Assembly (NCBI RefSeq): GCF_033708015.1
Contig: NZ_CP137920.1
Location: 744,001-808,000, forward strand
Source: Proteus vulgaris
Lineage (GTDB): Bacteria; Pseudomonadota; Gammaproteobacteria; Enterobacterales; Enterobacteriaceae
Direction of reading: 5' to 3'
Length of the DNA stretch: 64,000 nucleotides
Shown: in pieces, positions 1 to 10,065 of the stretch
Layout of the letters: every line of letters starts with the position of its first letter
Position numbering within the stretch: the first letter of the stretch is position 1
Made by a program: the position numbers and the translations under genes
The notes under the pieces: model-generated
Seen by the model: only the letters and a program-made list of their open reading frames with translations
The model's database searches: none
What the model was told of the DNA's origin: nothing

Positions 1-160
1 CAGCTAATAAATTGCCGTTAGCATCTTTAACGACTAACTCATCGTTATCAATAGTGGGTTCTGCATCGTTCCACTCATGCGCACATTCAGGGCAAACATA
101 CATTGCACCGTCTTCATAGGTGTATTCTGAATTGCACTTAGGACAAGAAGGTAATGACAT
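1..160 (-). CDS. yjdM: YjdM/PhnA-family zinc ribbon protein (partial, 3' end outside window)
   Basis: The reverse strand from an ATG at 160 reads [20 protein letters not shown] and continues open to base 1, so only the first 53 residues are present. Two CxxC pairs (Cys6/Cys9 and Cys23/Cys26) form an N-terminal zinc ribbon, and the start is nearly the same as E. coli YjdM (formerly PhnA). The family is small (about 110 residues) and its cellular role is not settled; the old link to phosphonate use came from gene position. It lies downstream of the ribose operon on the same strand but is separated by a terminator and about 320 bases, so it is probably transcribed alone. Confidence 0.85.
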   Translation of the reverse strand, partial: MSLPSCPKCNSEYTYEDGAMYVCPECAHEWNDAEPTIDNDELVVKDANGNLLA

Positions 161-547
161 AATAATACTCTCAAATTTTATCAAAATGGGAAGTGATTAA
201 TCGTCACAATGAGGATAACACTTGCCCCATAAATTAAAGGACACATTATCGTTTAAGAGTGAAAGTTCTAAGCAATTTCTTAAATAGGCGTTGCTTCTGA
301 TAATGTGAAAGGGCGATAGTATAATGGATTTGATGGAAATTTGCATCTTTCACAGGGTATGACATAACGAGTGAGGAAAAGTAGATTAGATATAGCGAGT
401 TAAATAGAAAATAAAGATAAATAAAAGCAGTTTTAAATATTATTTAACTAATTGATATTAAAGTGTTAATTTAATAAAGATGACTAAAAATAAATGCCCT
501 CATCATAAATGAGAGCATTATCAATAATAGTGTTAATTTTCTTGTTA
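161..547. other. Intergenic region between yjdM and rbsR
   Basis: No credible gene is visible in these A+T-rich 387 bases. The rbsR-proximal end holds the ribose operon terminator (listed separately). The rest should contain the minus-strand promoter of yjdM; a TATACT-like -10 can be read on the minus strand near 310-330, but no convincing -35 goes with it. Confidence 0.5.
484..520 (-). terminator. Probable terminator of the rbs operon
   Basis: An imperfect hairpin, ATGCcCTCAT paired with ATGAGaGCAT around a short loop, lies 28 bases beyond the rbsR stop. On the minus strand it is followed by a T-rich run (TTTATTTTTAG). Confidence 0.6.
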
Positions 548-1555
548 TTATTTTATGAAATCTATCACAGAACCACGCTCTATAAGTTTGGGTGTAAGCA
601 CCAGGACATTGTCATCAGCATCGATGTTTTCCATGCGATGTAATAATTGGCTGACAGCAAGCTTACCCAATTCATCTTTGGGTTGATGGATCGTAGAAAG
701 CGGAGGGATCATATAAGAAGCGAGGTCGATATCATCATAACCCATGACTGAAATATCATCGGGTACACGCAACCCTTTTTGATAAATAGCTTGATAAGCA
801 CCAACAGCCATCGCATCATTACAGGTGAACACCGCTTGTGGTAAGGCAGAAAGTGAGAGTAATTTTTGCATTGCGCTAAATCCCCCCGCAAATTCAAAAT
901 CGCTGGTTAATACAAACTCTTCTCGAATGGTTAATCCTGCTTTTTGCATCGCATTGTAATAACCTTGCAAACGATGTTTTGCGGGAAGCTTATCTTGTGG
1001 ACCTGCAATACAGGCAATTTCAGTAAAGCCTTTTTCAATTAGATAATTGGTGGCGATTTCTCCCCCAAGTAGAGAGTTATCTTGAATAATATCGCCTCCA
1101 TATTCAAATGGGGACCAATCCATCATAACCATCGGTAAACGAGGATAACGATTTAGTACTTCATGAGAGGGCGCTCTGGCTTCTGTTGACATCAATAATA
1201 AACCATCAACACGTTTTTGTAGCAACGTTTCAAGGCTACTATCCATGCGTTCGTAATCCCCTTCGGTGTTACATAAAATAAGGCTATAACCTTTTTCGTA
1301 ACAACTGCGTTCAACACCACGAACAACTTCTGCATAGAACGGGTTACTACTGGCTGTCACTAACATTCCAATAGTGTGAGTACAGTTCATTTTTAAACTG
1401 CGCGCTAAAGCTGAAGGCGCGTAATTTAAGGTTTCGATAGCGTCATTAACCTTTTTACGAATACCTTCGCTAACATAACGATTGTTATTGATAACGTGAG
1501 AAACAGTTGATGTCGAAACGCCCGCCAAACGGGCGACATCTTTCATTGTTGCCAA
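548..1555 (-). CDS. rbsR: Ribose operon repressor RbsR (LacI family)
   Basis: This is a LacI/GalR-family repressor of 335 residues. An N-terminal helix-turn-helix (about residues 4-25, [20 protein letters not shown]) is followed by the hinge and a periplasmic-binding-protein-like sugar domain. It aligns throughout with E. coli RbsR, which binds the rbs operator and is released by ribose. The best family start is a TTG at 1555, giving MATMKDV; the alternative ATG at 1546 would remove three residues. It is the last gene of rbsDACBK-R, 4 bases after the rbsK stop, so the repressor is made from the operon it controls. Matching palindromes lie ahead of rbsD. Confidence 0.95.
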   Translation of the reverse strand: MATMKDVARLAGVSTSTVSHVINNNRYVSEGIRKKVNDAIETLNYAPSALARSLKMNCTHTIGMLVTASSNPFYAEVVRGVERSCYEKGYSLILCNTEGDYERMDSSLETLLQKRVDGLLLMSTEARAPSHEVLNRYPRLPMVMMDWSPFEYGGDIIQDNSLLGGEIATNYLIEKGFTEIACIAGPQDKLPAKHRLQGYYNAMQKAGLTIREEFVLTSDFEFAGGFSAMQKLLSLSALPQAVFTCNDAMAVGAYQAIYQKGLRVPDDISVMGYDDIDLASYMIPPLSTIHQPKDELGKLAVSQLLHRMENIDADDNVLVLTPKLIERGSVIDFIK

Positions 1556-1559
1556 AGTA

Positions 1560-2486
1560 CTATGCTCGCTCTGCTAAAAATGATTCAATTTCATGACGCC
1601 AAGGAACAGACGATTGCGCACCATGACGTGTAACGGCAATTGCAGCTGCTGCGTGAGCAAAACGAATAGCCTCAACGGAAGGTTTCCCTTCTAAGATTGC
1701 AGTGACAAATGCCCCATTAAATGTATCACCTGCGGCAATGGTATCAACAGCATCGACACGAAATCCAGGAATTATCACGCCTTTTCCTTGTTCACTAAAC
1801 CATACCCCGCGGCTACCTAACGTGATTAGCACTTGTTTGATACCTTTACGATGTAAAATCTCGGCAGCTTTTGCTGCACCCGCTTCATCATGCACAGAAA
1901 CGCCAGTTAATATTTCGGCTTCTGTCTCATTTGGCGTGATAACATCAATAAAACTCAGAAATTCATCCGATAAAGCTTGTGCTGGTGCGGGATTTAAAAT
2001 GACTTTCGTTTGATGTGATTTTGCAAGTTTTGCCGCTTCAAAAACCGTCTCTAACGGTGATTCTAATTGCATCAGTAAGGCGTCAGCATGCTCAACAACA
2101 TGATGATACTGCTGAAAATGTGTAGGTGTTAATGCGCCATTTGCACCCGCAACAATGCTAATGACATTTTCACCTTGTTCATTAACAAGGATCATCGCAA
2201 CACCCGTTGGTGTTTGAGGAATAATGCTAATTGCATCAATATGAATGTTATCTGTTTTAAGTTGAGAGATGATTTCACTGCCAATGGCATCATCACCGAC
2301 ACAAGCAATAAAGGTAATATCGGCGCCACTACGGCCACAAGCCACGGCTTGATTTGCACCTTTACCACCAAAGGCTATTTTGTATTGATGACCAATAATG
2401 GTTTCACCAGGTTTGGGAAATTGCGAAATATTCATAATGTGGTCAACATTGATACTACCTAGAACAGCAAGGCGAGGTGTTGTCAT
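1560..2486 (-). CDS. rbsK: Ribokinase RbsK
   Basis: Ribokinase (PfkB family, 308 residues) phosphorylates D-ribose on O5 using ATP, which commits it to the pentose phosphate pathway or to PRPP. The N-terminal GSINVDH sugar-binding segment, the [10 protein letters not shown] substrate loop (about residues 38-47) and the C-terminal anion-hole/catalytic-base motif [11 protein letters not shown] (about residues 248-258) are intact. The frame stays open upstream to 2531, but the ATG at 2486 gives the family start [15 protein letters not shown] and is preceded by AAGGA. The extra 15 codons overlap an intergenic hairpin and are rejected. Confidence 0.96.
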   Translation of the reverse strand: MTTPRLAVLGSINVDHIMNISQFPKPGETIIGHQYKIAFGGKGANQAVACGRSGADITFIACVGDDAIGSEIISQLKTDNIHIDAISIIPQTPTGVAMILVNEQGENVISIVAGANGALTPTHFQQYHHVVEHADALLMQLESPLETVFEAAKLAKSHQTKVILNPAPAQALSDEFLSFIDVITPNETEAEILTGVSVHDEAGAAKAAEILHRKGIKQVLITLGSRGVWFSEQGKGVIIPGFRVDAVDTIAAGDTFNGAFVTAILEGKPSVEAIRFAHAAAAIAVTRHGAQSSVPWRHEIESFLAERA

Positions 2487-2525
2487 AGCCTTTATCCTTG
2501 TGAAACATGTTTTAATGATTAAAGC

Positions 2526-2553
2526 CACCACGGAGCAATATCACCCCGTGGTG
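2526..2553 (-). repeat. Intercistronic hairpin between rbsB and rbsK
   Basis: A perfect 8-bp stem (CACCACGG/CCGTGGTG, 12-base loop) sits 10 bases after the rbsB stop. No T-run follows on the minus strand, so it looks more like an mRNA-stabilising or attenuating hairpin than a full terminator. Such a hairpin would fit the need for more binding protein than kinase. Confidence 0.6.
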
Positions 2554-2563
2554 TTTATTGTTG

Positions 2564-3454
2564 TTATTTTTTAATAACTAACTCAAGCTCGACAGGGATT
2601 GTTGCATCCACTTTCTCGCCTTTGAGAATTTTATCTGCAGTTTGAATGCCGATAATACCAATTTGATCTGGACGTTGCGCAATGGTTGCACCTAACATGC
2701 CACGGTTTACCGCTTTGATCCCATCATCTGTACCATCGAAACCAATCACTAATACATCGGTACGACCGGCAGTTTGCAATGCACGTAATGCACCTAATGC
2801 CATTTCATCATTTTGTGCAAAAACAGCCTGAACTGCAGGATACGCAGTTAACAGATTTTGCATTACGTTAAGACCTTTTGTGCGGTCAAAATCAGCGGGT
2901 TGGCTTGCAAGTACATCTAATTTATGGGCATCAACGGCTTGCTTAAAGCCTTCACCACGTTCACGCGATGCCGATGTTCCTGTAATACCTTCTAGTTGGA
3001 TGACTTTGGCATCATTAGCGACTTTTTCAGCAATATAATCTCCCGCCATTTTGCCACCAAGGCGGTTATCTGAAGCGACGTGGCTGACGACGTCACCTTT
3101 GTTTGCAACTCGGTCTAAGGTGATCACGGGGATATTGGCTTTATTGGCTAAAATAACTGCATTACCCACAGCATCTGAATCTGTTGGATTAATAAGCATT
3201 AAGCGTGTGCCTTTCACGGTGAGATCTTGTACGTTAGCAAGCTCTTTTGCAGGGTTATCCATAGAATCTAGAACAACAAGATCGTAACCTAATCTATTTG
3301 CCTCTTTTTGTGCACTGTCTTTCATGGTGACAAAGAAAGGATTGTTAAGTGTTGAGATAACAAGCGCGATCGATTCTTTTGCTAATGCGTTAGCACTGAT
3401 TGTGGCGCTTAATGCAACAACAGAAAGAAGTGTCGCCATTTTTTTGAGTTTCAT
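2564..3454 (-). CDS. rbsB: D-ribose-binding periplasmic protein RbsB
   Basis: Periplasmic binding protein of 296 residues that delivers ribose to the RbsAC importer and, in E. coli, to the chemoreceptor Trg. A signal peptide is clear: positive N-end MKLKKM, hydrophobic core, and ANALA at residues 21-25 as the cleavage site. The mature protein starts [16 protein letters not shown]. Ligand-contact motifs seen in the family are present ([42 protein letters not shown]). It is the fourth gene of the operon, after rbsC. Confidence 0.96.
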   Translation of the reverse strand: MKLKKMATLLSVVALSATISANALAKESIALVISTLNNPFFVTMKDSAQKEANRLGYDLVVLDSMDNPAKELANVQDLTVKGTRLMLINPTDSDAVGNAVILANKANIPVITLDRVANKGDVVSHVASDNRLGGKMAGDYIAEKVANDAKVIQLEGITGTSASRERGEGFKQAVDAHKLDVLASQPADFDRTKGLNVMQNLLTAYPAVQAVFAQNDEMALGALRALQTAGRTDVLVIGFDGTDDGIKAVNRGMLGATIAQRPDQIGIIGIQTADKILKGEKVDATIPVELELVIKK

Positions 3455-3496
3455 AATATAAGTTCCTGTCGGGATTCGGATTAAGAGAATAGAGTG

Positions 3497-4462
3497 TTAT
3501 TTTTTGTTATCTACCAAAACAGCAAGTAAGATGACCACCGCTTTTACTATCATTTGATAGTTTGATGATATTCCTAATAAATTTAGTGCATTATTTAAAA
3601 AGCCGAGAATAAGCGCACCAATTAATGTACCAATAATACGACCTTTACCCCCCGCAAGGCTGGTGCCACCTAGAACAACGGCGGCGATCGCATCTAGCTC
3701 ATAGCCATTACCTGCCATGGGTTGTGCTGATGAAAGTCGAGCAACTTCAATGACACTCGCAAGGGCGGCTAATAAACCGCATAATGAATAAACGATGATT
3801 TTGATTTTATCGACGCTAATACCCGATAAGCGAGTGGCTGATTCATTGCCTCCTAACGCATAGATATAGCGACCTAAACGGGTGTGATGTAATAAATACC
3901 AGGCACTTAAAAAGACAATCATCATTAGCCAAATGGGGGTTGGAATACCAAATGGGCGACCAATACCAAACCAACTAAATAGGTCGGCATTATCGCTAAA
4001 CCCGGTATTAATTGGGCTGCCGTCGGTATAGACACGCGTAACACCGCGCAGTAATAACATCATGACTAACGTAGCAATAAAGGCTTGTACTTTACCTTTA
4101 GCAACGATAATTCCTGTTACTCCTCCAATAGCCGCACCTAATGCCAATGCGCCAACAACAGCAACCAGCGCATTAACATCCGCTCCAACCATAGATGCTG
4201 CAACGGCGCCAGTTAAAGCAAGCAATGAACCCACAGAGAGATCGATGCCTGATGTTAAAATAACTAGAGTCATTCCAACTGCCATAATGGCGTTAACCGA
4301 TGTTTGTTGGAGAATGTTGAAAATATTATTTAAGGTAAAGAAATTAGGGCTGAGTGTGGAAACCACAACAATCAGAAGTAGTAATGCAATCAGCGATTTT
4401 TGTTCTAATAGCCAAGCTTTTGAGAACCAACGTTTTGACGCTGGAATTGAATTTGTGCTCAT
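3497..4462 (-). CDS. rbsC: Ribose ABC transporter permease RbsC
   Basis: Inner-membrane permease of 321 residues, the length of E. coli RbsC. It has about ten hydrophobic segments and the family stretch SGIDLSVGSLLALTGA near residues 70-85. The cytoplasmic-loop signature GGNESATRLSGISVDKIK, which contacts the ATPase, lies near residue 205. A homodimer forms the channel through which RbsB-delivered ribose enters. The gene starts one base after the rbsA stop, so the two are probably translationally coupled. Confidence 0.96.
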   Translation of the reverse strand: MSTNSIPASKRWFSKAWLLEQKSLIALLLLIVVVSTLSPNFFTLNNIFNILQQTSVNAIMAVGMTLVILTSGIDLSVGSLLALTGAVAASMVGADVNALVAVVGALALGAAIGGVTGIIVAKGKVQAFIATLVMMLLLRGVTRVYTDGSPINTGFSDNADLFSWFGIGRPFGIPTPIWLMMIVFLSAWYLLHHTRLGRYIYALGGNESATRLSGISVDKIKIIVYSLCGLLAALASVIEVARLSSAQPMAGNGYELDAIAAVVLGGTSLAGGKGRIIGTLIGALILGFLNNALNLLGISSNYQMIVKAVVILLAVLVDNKK

Positions 4463-4463
4463 A

Positions 4464-5972
4464 TCAAGCTCCTAATTTCGCGTCATATTGTTTACCAACA
4501 GCCGCTGCCATTAGCATTTCTTGTGTGACATTGTGTGCCGAAAACTCACCACTAATACGACCTTCATGCATAACCAAAATACGGTCACTCATTCCCATTA
4601 CCTCAGGCATTTCAGAAGAAATTAAGATGATGCTTAATCCTTCTTGTTTAAATTTATTAATTAGCTGATAAATTTCTTTTTTAGCGCCCACATCAACACC
4701 ACGAGTGGGTTCATCAAGAATAAGTACTTTAGGGCGAGTCATTAGGCCTCTTGCGATAGCCACTTTTTGTTGATTTCCCCCAGATAAAAAGCCAATAGTT
4801 TGATCCATTGAAGGCGTTTTTATATTGAATAATTTAATAAAGTCACCGACCGTGAGTTGCTCTTCTTTATGATTAATCACACCCATACTGCGGCTAAAAT
4901 AGCGAAGTGCAGTCAGAGACATATTTTCTTTTACTGACATGCCAAGCACTAAACCATCACGCTTTCTATCTTCAGAGATGTAAACAATACCTTGTTCCAA
5001 TCCTTCAACGGGTTTTTTGATTTGGCAGGGTTTACCATCTAACTCAACGGTGCCATTAGTTTTGGGTAATGCGCCGTAGATAATTTTCATTAACTCAGTA
5101 CGACCCGCTCCCATTAATCCTGAAATACCAAGAATTTCGCTTTCATGTAATGAGAAACTCACTTCGTGAACATCTTCGCCACTGAGGTTAATGACGTTAA
5201 GTTTTATTTTTCCTTGTGGAATATTAATACGAGGGTATTGATCTTCTAACTTACGCCCCACCATCATTTCAATCAGGGTGTCTTCTTTTAATGAAGCGAC
5301 AGGTTTTTCACCAATAAACTGGCCGTCTCGTAGTACCGTTACGTCATCACAAATCTCAAAGATCTCTTTTAAACGGTGTGAGATATAAACAATGCCACAA
5401 CCTTGATCCCTCAGTTCACGAATAACACTAAATAGTGATTCAGTTTCAGTGTCAGTTAATGCGTCTGTTGGTTCATCCATAATAATCACTTTGGAACCAA
5501 AGCTAAGCACCTTGGCAATTTCTACCATTTGCTGATCGCCAATTGATAATTCAGACACTAAACGGTGACTACTGTAAGCAAGGTTTAATCGGGCTAATAA
5601 CTTATCGGCCTCTGTATACATTTTCTTCCAATCGATAGCACCAAAAGCACGTGTAAATTCACGACCTAAGAAGATATTTTCTGCAATGGTTAATTCTGGA
5701 ATAAGGTTAAGCTCTTGATGAATAATGCCTATTCCTGCTTCTTGGGAAGATTTTGGGCCATTGAAAGCACAACTTTTGCCTTGATAAATCACTTCGCCAG
5801 CATCTTTTTTATAGATCCCAGTGAGTACTTTCATCAGTGTTGATTTTCCTGCGCCATTCTCACCGACTAAAGCCATTACTCGACCTGGGTAAATTCGCAA
5901 CGTTGCGCCTGATAGTGCTTTTACGCCGGGGAATGACTTATCAATATCTTTAAGTTCAAGTAAAGGTTCCAT
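4464..5972 (-). CDS. rbsA: Ribose ABC transporter ATP-binding protein RbsA
   Basis: Fused double ATPase of 502 residues that powers ribose import. The first nucleotide-binding domain has Walker [10 protein letters not shown] (about 37-45), the signature LSIGDQQ and Walker [12 protein letters not shown]. The second has a degenerate Walker A (GLMGAGRTE), a canonical [14 protein letters not shown] and Walker [15 protein letters not shown]. This asymmetry is normal for sugar importers of the RbsA/MglA/AraG type. The gene follows rbsD by 7 bases and precedes rbsC by 1. Confidence 0.96.
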   Translation of the reverse strand: MEPLLELKDIDKSFPGVKALSGATLRIYPGRVMALVGENGAGKSTLMKVLTGIYKKDAGEVIYQGKSCAFNGPKSSQEAGIGIIHQELNLIPELTIAENIFLGREFTRAFGAIDWKKMYTEADKLLARLNLAYSSHRLVSELSIGDQQMVEIAKVLSFGSKVIIMDEPTDALTDTETESLFSVIRELRDQGCGIVYISHRLKEIFEICDDVTVLRDGQFIGEKPVASLKEDTLIEMMVGRKLEDQYPRINIPQGKIKLNVINLSGEDVHEVSFSLHESEILGISGLMGAGRTELMKIIYGALPKTNGTVELDGKPCQIKKPVEGLEQGIVYISEDRKRDGLVLGMSVKENMSLTALRYFSRSMGVINHKEEQLTVGDFIKLFNIKTPSMDQTIGFLSGGNQQKVAIARGLMTRPKVLILDEPTRGVDVGAKKEIYQLINKFKQEGLSIILISSEMPEVMGMSDRILVMHEGRISGEFSAHNVTQEMLMAAAVGKQYDAKLGA

Positions 5973-5979
5973 ATTGTCC

Positions 5980-6399
5980 TCAAAAAGTCACACCAGAAAA
6001 CAACACAATATTGGCATAAGGTGTACATTCACCCGTTCTAATAACAGCTTTATTTTCAGTAAGTTGCTTCTTTAATGTTTCATGTGAAACAGAGATTATT
6101 TGGATAGGTTTCTTCTGCTCTTGTTCTAATAAATGGAGGTAAGAGATGATTTCATTAAAAAGAGAAGGATTGATCGTTTTAATTTCGTCCGCCAGCATTA
6201 CGGCTTCCACTTGCATCTCATGAGTGATCGTCTGCAGTACGGACATAAAGTCTGGAATACCTTGAGTCAGAGCAAGATCAATCCGTTCAACAGAGGAGGG
6301 AATAGGTAATCCGGCATCTGCAATAGTGATTTTGTCAGTGTGTCCTAAACGTGAAATGACACTCGAGATAGGACTATTAAGTAATACACCTTTTTTCAT
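5980..6399 (-). CDS. rbsD: D-ribose pyranase RbsD
   Basis: RbsD, 139 residues as in E. coli, interconverts the beta-pyranose and beta-furanose forms of ribose so that ribokinase receives its preferred form. The catalytic-histidine region SRLGHTDKI is at about residues 16-24 and the C-terminal motif [15 protein letters not shown] is intact. It is the first gene of the operon. Its GAGGAGGAAAC ribosome binding site directly abuts the 18-bp operator palindrome, so repressor binding would cover the region between promoter and start codon. Confidence 0.95.
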   Translation of the reverse strand: MKKGVLLNSPISSVISRLGHTDKITIADAGLPIPSSVERIDLALTQGIPDFMSVLQTITHEMQVEAVMLADEIKTINPSLFNEIISYLHLLEQEQKKPIQIISVSHETLKKQLTENKAVIRTGECTPYANIVLFSGVTF

Positions 6400-6409
6400 G
6401 TTTCCTCCT

Positions 6410-6427
6410 CAGCGAAACGTTTCGCTG
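6410..6427. promoter_or_regulatory. RbsR operator O1 ahead of rbsD
   Basis: Perfect 18-bp palindrome CAGCGAAACGTTTCGCTG, 10 bases upstream of the rbsD ATG. It matches the known E. coli RbsR operator, has the central CG of LacI-family sites, and overlaps the predicted transcription start. Confidence 0.85.
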
Positions 6428-6432
6428 TCTAC

Positions 6433-6460
6433 ATAGTAGAAAAGAAAGAGGGGAAAACAA
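6433..6460 (-). promoter_or_regulatory. Predicted rbs operon promoter
   Basis: On the minus strand, TTGTTT (6460-6455) and TACTAT (6438-6433) are separated by 16 bases. Transcription would start near 6426, inside operator O1. Confidence 0.5.
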
Positions 6461-6477
6461 GTTTGATTTATTCATAT

Positions 6478-6493
6478 TGTGAACATGATCGAA
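6478..6493. promoter_or_regulatory. Possible CRP half-site at the rbs promoter
   Basis: TGTGA, six bases, then TCGAA: the left half matches the CRP consensus and the right half is poor. Its centre lies about 60 bases upstream of the predicted start, the normal spacing for a class I CRP promoter. It overlaps the second palindrome. Confidence 0.3.
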
Positions 6494-6501
6494 ACGTTTC
6501 G
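6490..6501. promoter_or_regulatory. Second RbsR-type palindrome O2
   Basis: A 12-bp palindrome CGAAACGTTTCG shares the core of O1. The two centres are 77 bp apart, about seven helical turns, which would permit looping across the promoter. Confidence 0.55.
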
Positions 6502-6695
6502 TTGGTGAACAAAAAGAAAGAAAAATCTAACTGATTGAATAAATTAACGCTGAATGGTTTCAAGAAAAAAAGTATTTGTTTTCAGTGAATTTCATAAAAA
6601 TGTGATAACGGACAAGATTATATGGGGGGAATAAGAAGTATGAAAGCGTAAACCAGTATTATACAAGTAGATAATCACAGCCTAAAAAATGTATT

Positions 6696-6725
6696 AACCT
6701 CTCCTTTAGTTAATCAGGAGAGGTT
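6696..6725 (-). terminator. Terminator hairpin downstream of dxs
   Basis: A perfect 10-bp stem (AACCTCTCCT/AGGAGAGGTT) with a 10-base loop lies about 20 bases past the dxs stop. The minus-strand T-run (TTTTTT) begins a few bases after the stem. The rest of the 6400-6744 gap holds the rbs promoter and operators and otherwise shows nothing. Confidence 0.6.
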
Positions 6726-6744
6726 TTTAATCAATTTAATTCAA

Positions 6745-8610
6745 TTAGTTAGCTTGATAAGCCTTAATTGATTTCTCAATACCTTCGGCATCTAATCCTA
6801 AGTCAGCTCTGATTTCTTCTTGTCCACCTTGTGGTACAAAAAGATCAGGTATACCTAAGTTCAAGACAGGTACAAGGCAACGTTCTTGCATGAGCAACTC
6901 ATTAACACCACTACCAGCGCCGCCCATAATGGCATTCTCTTCTAGCGTTACTAACATATCATGTTGTTCAGCGAGAGAAAGAATAAGTGATTGATCAAGA
7001 GGCTTGATAAAACGCATATCAGCGACAGTAGCATCCAATTTTTCAGCCACTTCTAACGCTTCTGGTAGTAATGTACCAAAGTTTAGGATCGCAATTCCCT
7101 TGCCTTGACGACGAATAATACCTTTACCCATAGGTAGTGGATTAAGTGGTTGCAATTGCGCACCAACACTAGAACCTCTTGGATAGCGTACGGCAACAGG
7201 GCCATCTTGATAGTGATAACCAGTATGAAGCATTTGGCGACATTCATTTTCATCACTTGGCGCCATAATGATCATATTAGGAATACAACGTAAGAACGAG
7301 AGATCAAAAGCGCCTTGGTGAGTTTGACCATCAGCTCCCACAATACCGCCACGATCAATAGCGAATAAAACAGGTAGTTTTTGAATGGCAATATCGTGGA
7401 TCACTTGGTCGTAAGCGCGTTGTAAGAATGTTGAATAGATAGCAACAATCGGCTTATAACCCCCAATTGCTAAACCTGCTGCAAACGTAACGGCATGTTG
7501 TTCTGCGATCGCAACATCAAAGTATTGTGATGGGTATTCTTTTGAGAAACGCACCATACCAGAGCCTTCACGCATAGCTGGGGTAATAGCCATGAGTTTG
7601 GGATCAGTTGAGGCTTCTTCACATAACCAGTCACCAAAAATTTTGGAAAATGTAGGTCGTGCATTCGGGCTTTTAGGTAATGTACCTGCTTGTGGATCAA
7701 ACTTAGGTACAGCGTGCCAGCTAATAGGATCACGTTCAGCAGGCGCATATCCACGGCCTTTTTTAGTCATAATATGCAGAAGTTGAGGGCCTTTTAGATC
7801 ACGCATATTAGCGAGTGTTTGTACTAATGCAATAACATCATGACCATCAACTGGACCGATATAGTTGAAGCCTAGCTCTTCAAACATGGTGCCTGGAACC
7901 ACCATGCCTTTAATATGTTCTTCCGTCTTTTTCAGTAATTCTTTAATGGGGGGAATACCAGAAAAGACCTTTTTTCCACCTTCACGCAAGGTCGTATACA
8001 GTTTGCCAGATAACAATTGTGCAAGGTGATTGTTTAATGCACCAACGTTTTCTGAAATCGACATTTCGTTGTCATTAAGTATAACGAGCATATCAGGTTC
8101 AATATCCCCTGCGTGGTTCATTGCTTCAAAAGCCATACCCGCAGTAATTGCACCATCACCAATGACACAAACTGTTTTTCTGTTCAGCTTTTCTTGCTCA
8201 GCTGCAACAGCCATACCTAGACCTGCACTGATAGAGGTTGAAGAGTGACCGACACAAAGCTTGTCATATTCACTCTCTTCTCGCCAAGGGAAGGGATGCA
8301 ATCCATTTTTTTGACGGATAGTATCAATGCGGTCACGGCGACCTGTTAAGATCTTATGAGGATAAGCCTGATGGCCAACATCCCAAATGAGGTTATCAAA
8401 AGGGGTTTTATAAACGTAATGAAGAGCAACCGTTAACTCAATAGCACCTAAACCTGAGGCGAAGTGACCACTTGAGCGGCTGACACTGTTTAGAAGAAAT
8501 AGCCTTAGCTCATCACAGAGTTTAGGTAAACTCTCTTTTGGTAATAGGCGCAAATCTTCTGGTGTTTCAACCAACGCCAATGTGGGATATTTTTCGATAT
8601 CAATGCTCAT
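6745..8610 (-). CDS. dxs: 1-deoxy-D-xylulose-5-phosphate synthase Dxs
   Basis: Thiamine-diphosphate enzyme of 621 residues (E. coli 620) that condenses pyruvate with glyceraldehyde 3-phosphate. This is the first step of the MEP isoprenoid pathway and also feeds thiamine and pyridoxal synthesis. Visible are SGHFASGLG with the catalytic His49, [10 protein letters not shown], the ThDP/Mg motif starting [13 protein letters not shown] (151 onward), the transketolase-like central domain with [11 protein letters not shown] carrying the catalytic Glu, and the C-terminal domain. It is the last gene of xseB-ispA-dxs, 66 bases after ispA, as in E. coli. Confidence 0.97.
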   Translation of the reverse strand: MSIDIEKYPTLALVETPEDLRLLPKESLPKLCDELRLFLLNSVSRSSGHFASGLGAIELTVALHYVYKTPFDNLIWDVGHQAYPHKILTGRRDRIDTIRQKNGLHPFPWREESEYDKLCVGHSSTSISAGLGMAVAAEQEKLNRKTVCVIGDGAITAGMAFEAMNHAGDIEPDMLVILNDNEMSISENVGALNNHLAQLLSGKLYTTLREGGKKVFSGIPPIKELLKKTEEHIKGMVVPGTMFEELGFNYIGPVDGHDVIALVQTLANMRDLKGPQLLHIMTKKGRGYAPAERDPISWHAVPKFDPQAGTLPKSPNARPTFSKIFGDWLCEEASTDPKLMAITPAMREGSGMVRFSKEYPSQYFDVAIAEQHAVTFAAGLAIGGYKPIVAIYSTFLQRAYDQVIHDIAIQKLPVLFAIDRGGIVGADGQTHQGAFDLSFLRCIPNMIIMAPSDENECRQMLHTGYHYQDGPVAVRYPRGSSVGAQLQPLNPLPMGKGIIRRQGKGIAILNFGTLLPEALEVAEKLDATVADMRFIKPLDQSLILSLAEQHDMLVTLEENAIMGGAGSGVNELLMQERCLVPVLNLGIPDLFVPQGGQEEIRADLGLDAEGIEKSIKAYQAN

Positions 8611-8676
8611 GTGATGCCTATTAATTAATCACTTGTAATAGGGAAAGAACAGGTAAGCTGCTCTCTTTATTTTTTA

Positions 8677-9600
8677 TTAGTTTTTCCGTTTGACGATAAA
8701 ACTCGCTAATTGTTTAAGCGTGGTCGTATCGTACTCGTATTGCTCAAGAAACGCTAAGGCATCCAGTGCTTCGTTATACAATTCCTGTGCTTTCTTTTGA
8801 GCTTGTGCTAATCCAAGGAGTGCCGGATATGTGCTTTTTCCTGACTCTTGGTCGCTCCCTTGACGTTTTCCTGTTTCTTCAGTACTGCCAATGACATCTA
8901 AAATGTCATCTTGTACTTGAAATGCGAGGCCAATAGAGTGGGCATACTTATCTAGTGCGGGTAATACATTATGGCCTTTTGAGCCAGCACTAAATGCACC
9001 TAATCGGACAGCTGCACGAATTAATGCACCTGTTTTGTGTAAATGGATTTTTTCAAGAGATGCGAGGTCAATTGATTTATCTTCGGCTTCAAGATCAAGT
9101 GCCTGACCACCACACATACCTGCCAGCCCGCTGGCTGTTGCTAATTCAGCAATCATAGCAACGCGATCGGCGATTGCAACATCAGGCATGGGATTTTTGG
9201 CTAAGATCTCAAAGGCTAATGTTTGTAATGCATCACCCGCTAAAATTGCGTTGGCCTCACCAAACTCAATATGACATGTAGGCTTACCACGACGTAAATC
9301 ATCATCATCCATCGCAGGTAAATCATCATGAATGAGAGAATAAGCGTGAATACATTCTACGGCGGCGGCGGGGGCATCAAGGTTAAGTGCTGGGACTTTA
9401 AACATTTCGCCCACTGCATAAACAAGAAAAGGACGTAAGCGCTTTCCACCTAAAAGAGCACCATAATGCATGGCTTTACCTAACGGCATGTCAGTAAATG
9501 GTAAAGCGGATAGCGCTTGGTTTAATGCATCATCAACACGTTGGTGGGCGGAATCTAATTTATGACGGAACGCATCCGTACTTGAAGTTGCGTTACTCAA
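8677..9600 (-). CDS. ispA: Farnesyl diphosphate synthase IspA
   Basis: Short-chain trans-prenyltransferase of 307 residues that makes farnesyl diphosphate from IPP and DMAPP/GPP. The first aspartate-rich motif DDLPAMDDDDLRRG begins near residue 92 and the second, QVQDDILD, lies near 232; GGKRLRPFLVYA is also conserved. The reading frame begins with TTG at 9600, directly next to the xseB TAA, and AAGAGGC sits just upstream. No ATG lies close enough to give a family-length N-terminus, so the TTG start is preferred. Its tight coupling to xseB and the downstream dxs matches enterobacterial order. Confidence 0.93.
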   Translation of the reverse strand: MSNATSSTDAFRHKLDSAHQRVDDALNQALSALPFTDMPLGKAMHYGALLGGKRLRPFLVYAVGEMFKVPALNLDAPAAAVECIHAYSLIHDDLPAMDDDDLRRGKPTCHIEFGEANAILAGDALQTLAFEILAKNPMPDVAIADRVAMIAELATASGLAGMCGGQALDLEAEDKSIDLASLEKIHLHKTGALIRAAVRLGAFSAGSKGHNVLPALDKYAHSIGLAFQVQDDILDVIGSTEETGKRQGSDQESGKSTYPALLGLAQAQKKAQELYNEALDALAFLEQYEYDTTTLKQLASFIVKRKN

Positions 9601-9864
9601 TTATTCTGCCTCTTGGATAAAATTATCAGGAGTTGCATTATCGTCTTCTTTTAGAAGAATACGAACACGTTGTTCAGCATCTTGTAATGTTTTTTGTCCA
9701 ACACGGGCTAGACGAACGCCGTGTTCAAACTCATTAAGCGCTTCTTCTAGAGGGAGCTCACCGGATTCTAAACGGTTTACGATTTGCTCAAGTTCTTGCA
9801 TAGATGCTTCGAAACTTGGTGTTGGTGCGGTGTCTTCGTTAATTGGTGTCGTTTTCTTAGCCAT
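9601..9864 (-). CDS. xseB: Exodeoxyribonuclease VII small subunit XseB
   Basis: Small helical subunit (87 residues) of exonuclease VII, which degrades single-stranded DNA together with the catalytic XseA. The family core [20 protein letters not shown] and the [14 protein letters not shown] helix are present. The N-terminal 15 residues are low-complexity and Thr/Pro rich, slightly longer than in E. coli. It is first in xseB-ispA-dxs and divergent from thiI; the two promoters must share the 201 bases from 9865 to 10065. Confidence 0.94.
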   Translation of the reverse strand: MAKKTTPINEDTAPTPSFEASMQELEQIVNRLESGELPLEEALNEFEHGVRLARVGQKTLQDAEQRVRILLKEDDNATPDNFIQEAE

Positions 9865-10065
9865 AATATTTTTGATAATAAAGCATGTTAGCGCTGAATA
9901 ATAGCGATCATCTTACTACAAGTAAGAAGAAAATTTCTTATTCAGTCGATGATTTTTGCGGGTGAGCCCTAAATATTGGTGATATACTTTGTGACTTTTA
10001 TAAACTCCAGTCAATTTACATCACTGTAGTTTATGTTTCTACTTAATAACCTATGACCATTGACT

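Noticed and set aside
4062..4475. 137-codon frame on the plus strand opposite rbsC
   Set aside because: It is antisense to a clearly real gene and low-complexity (Ala/Thr/Pro), as expected of a shadow frame.
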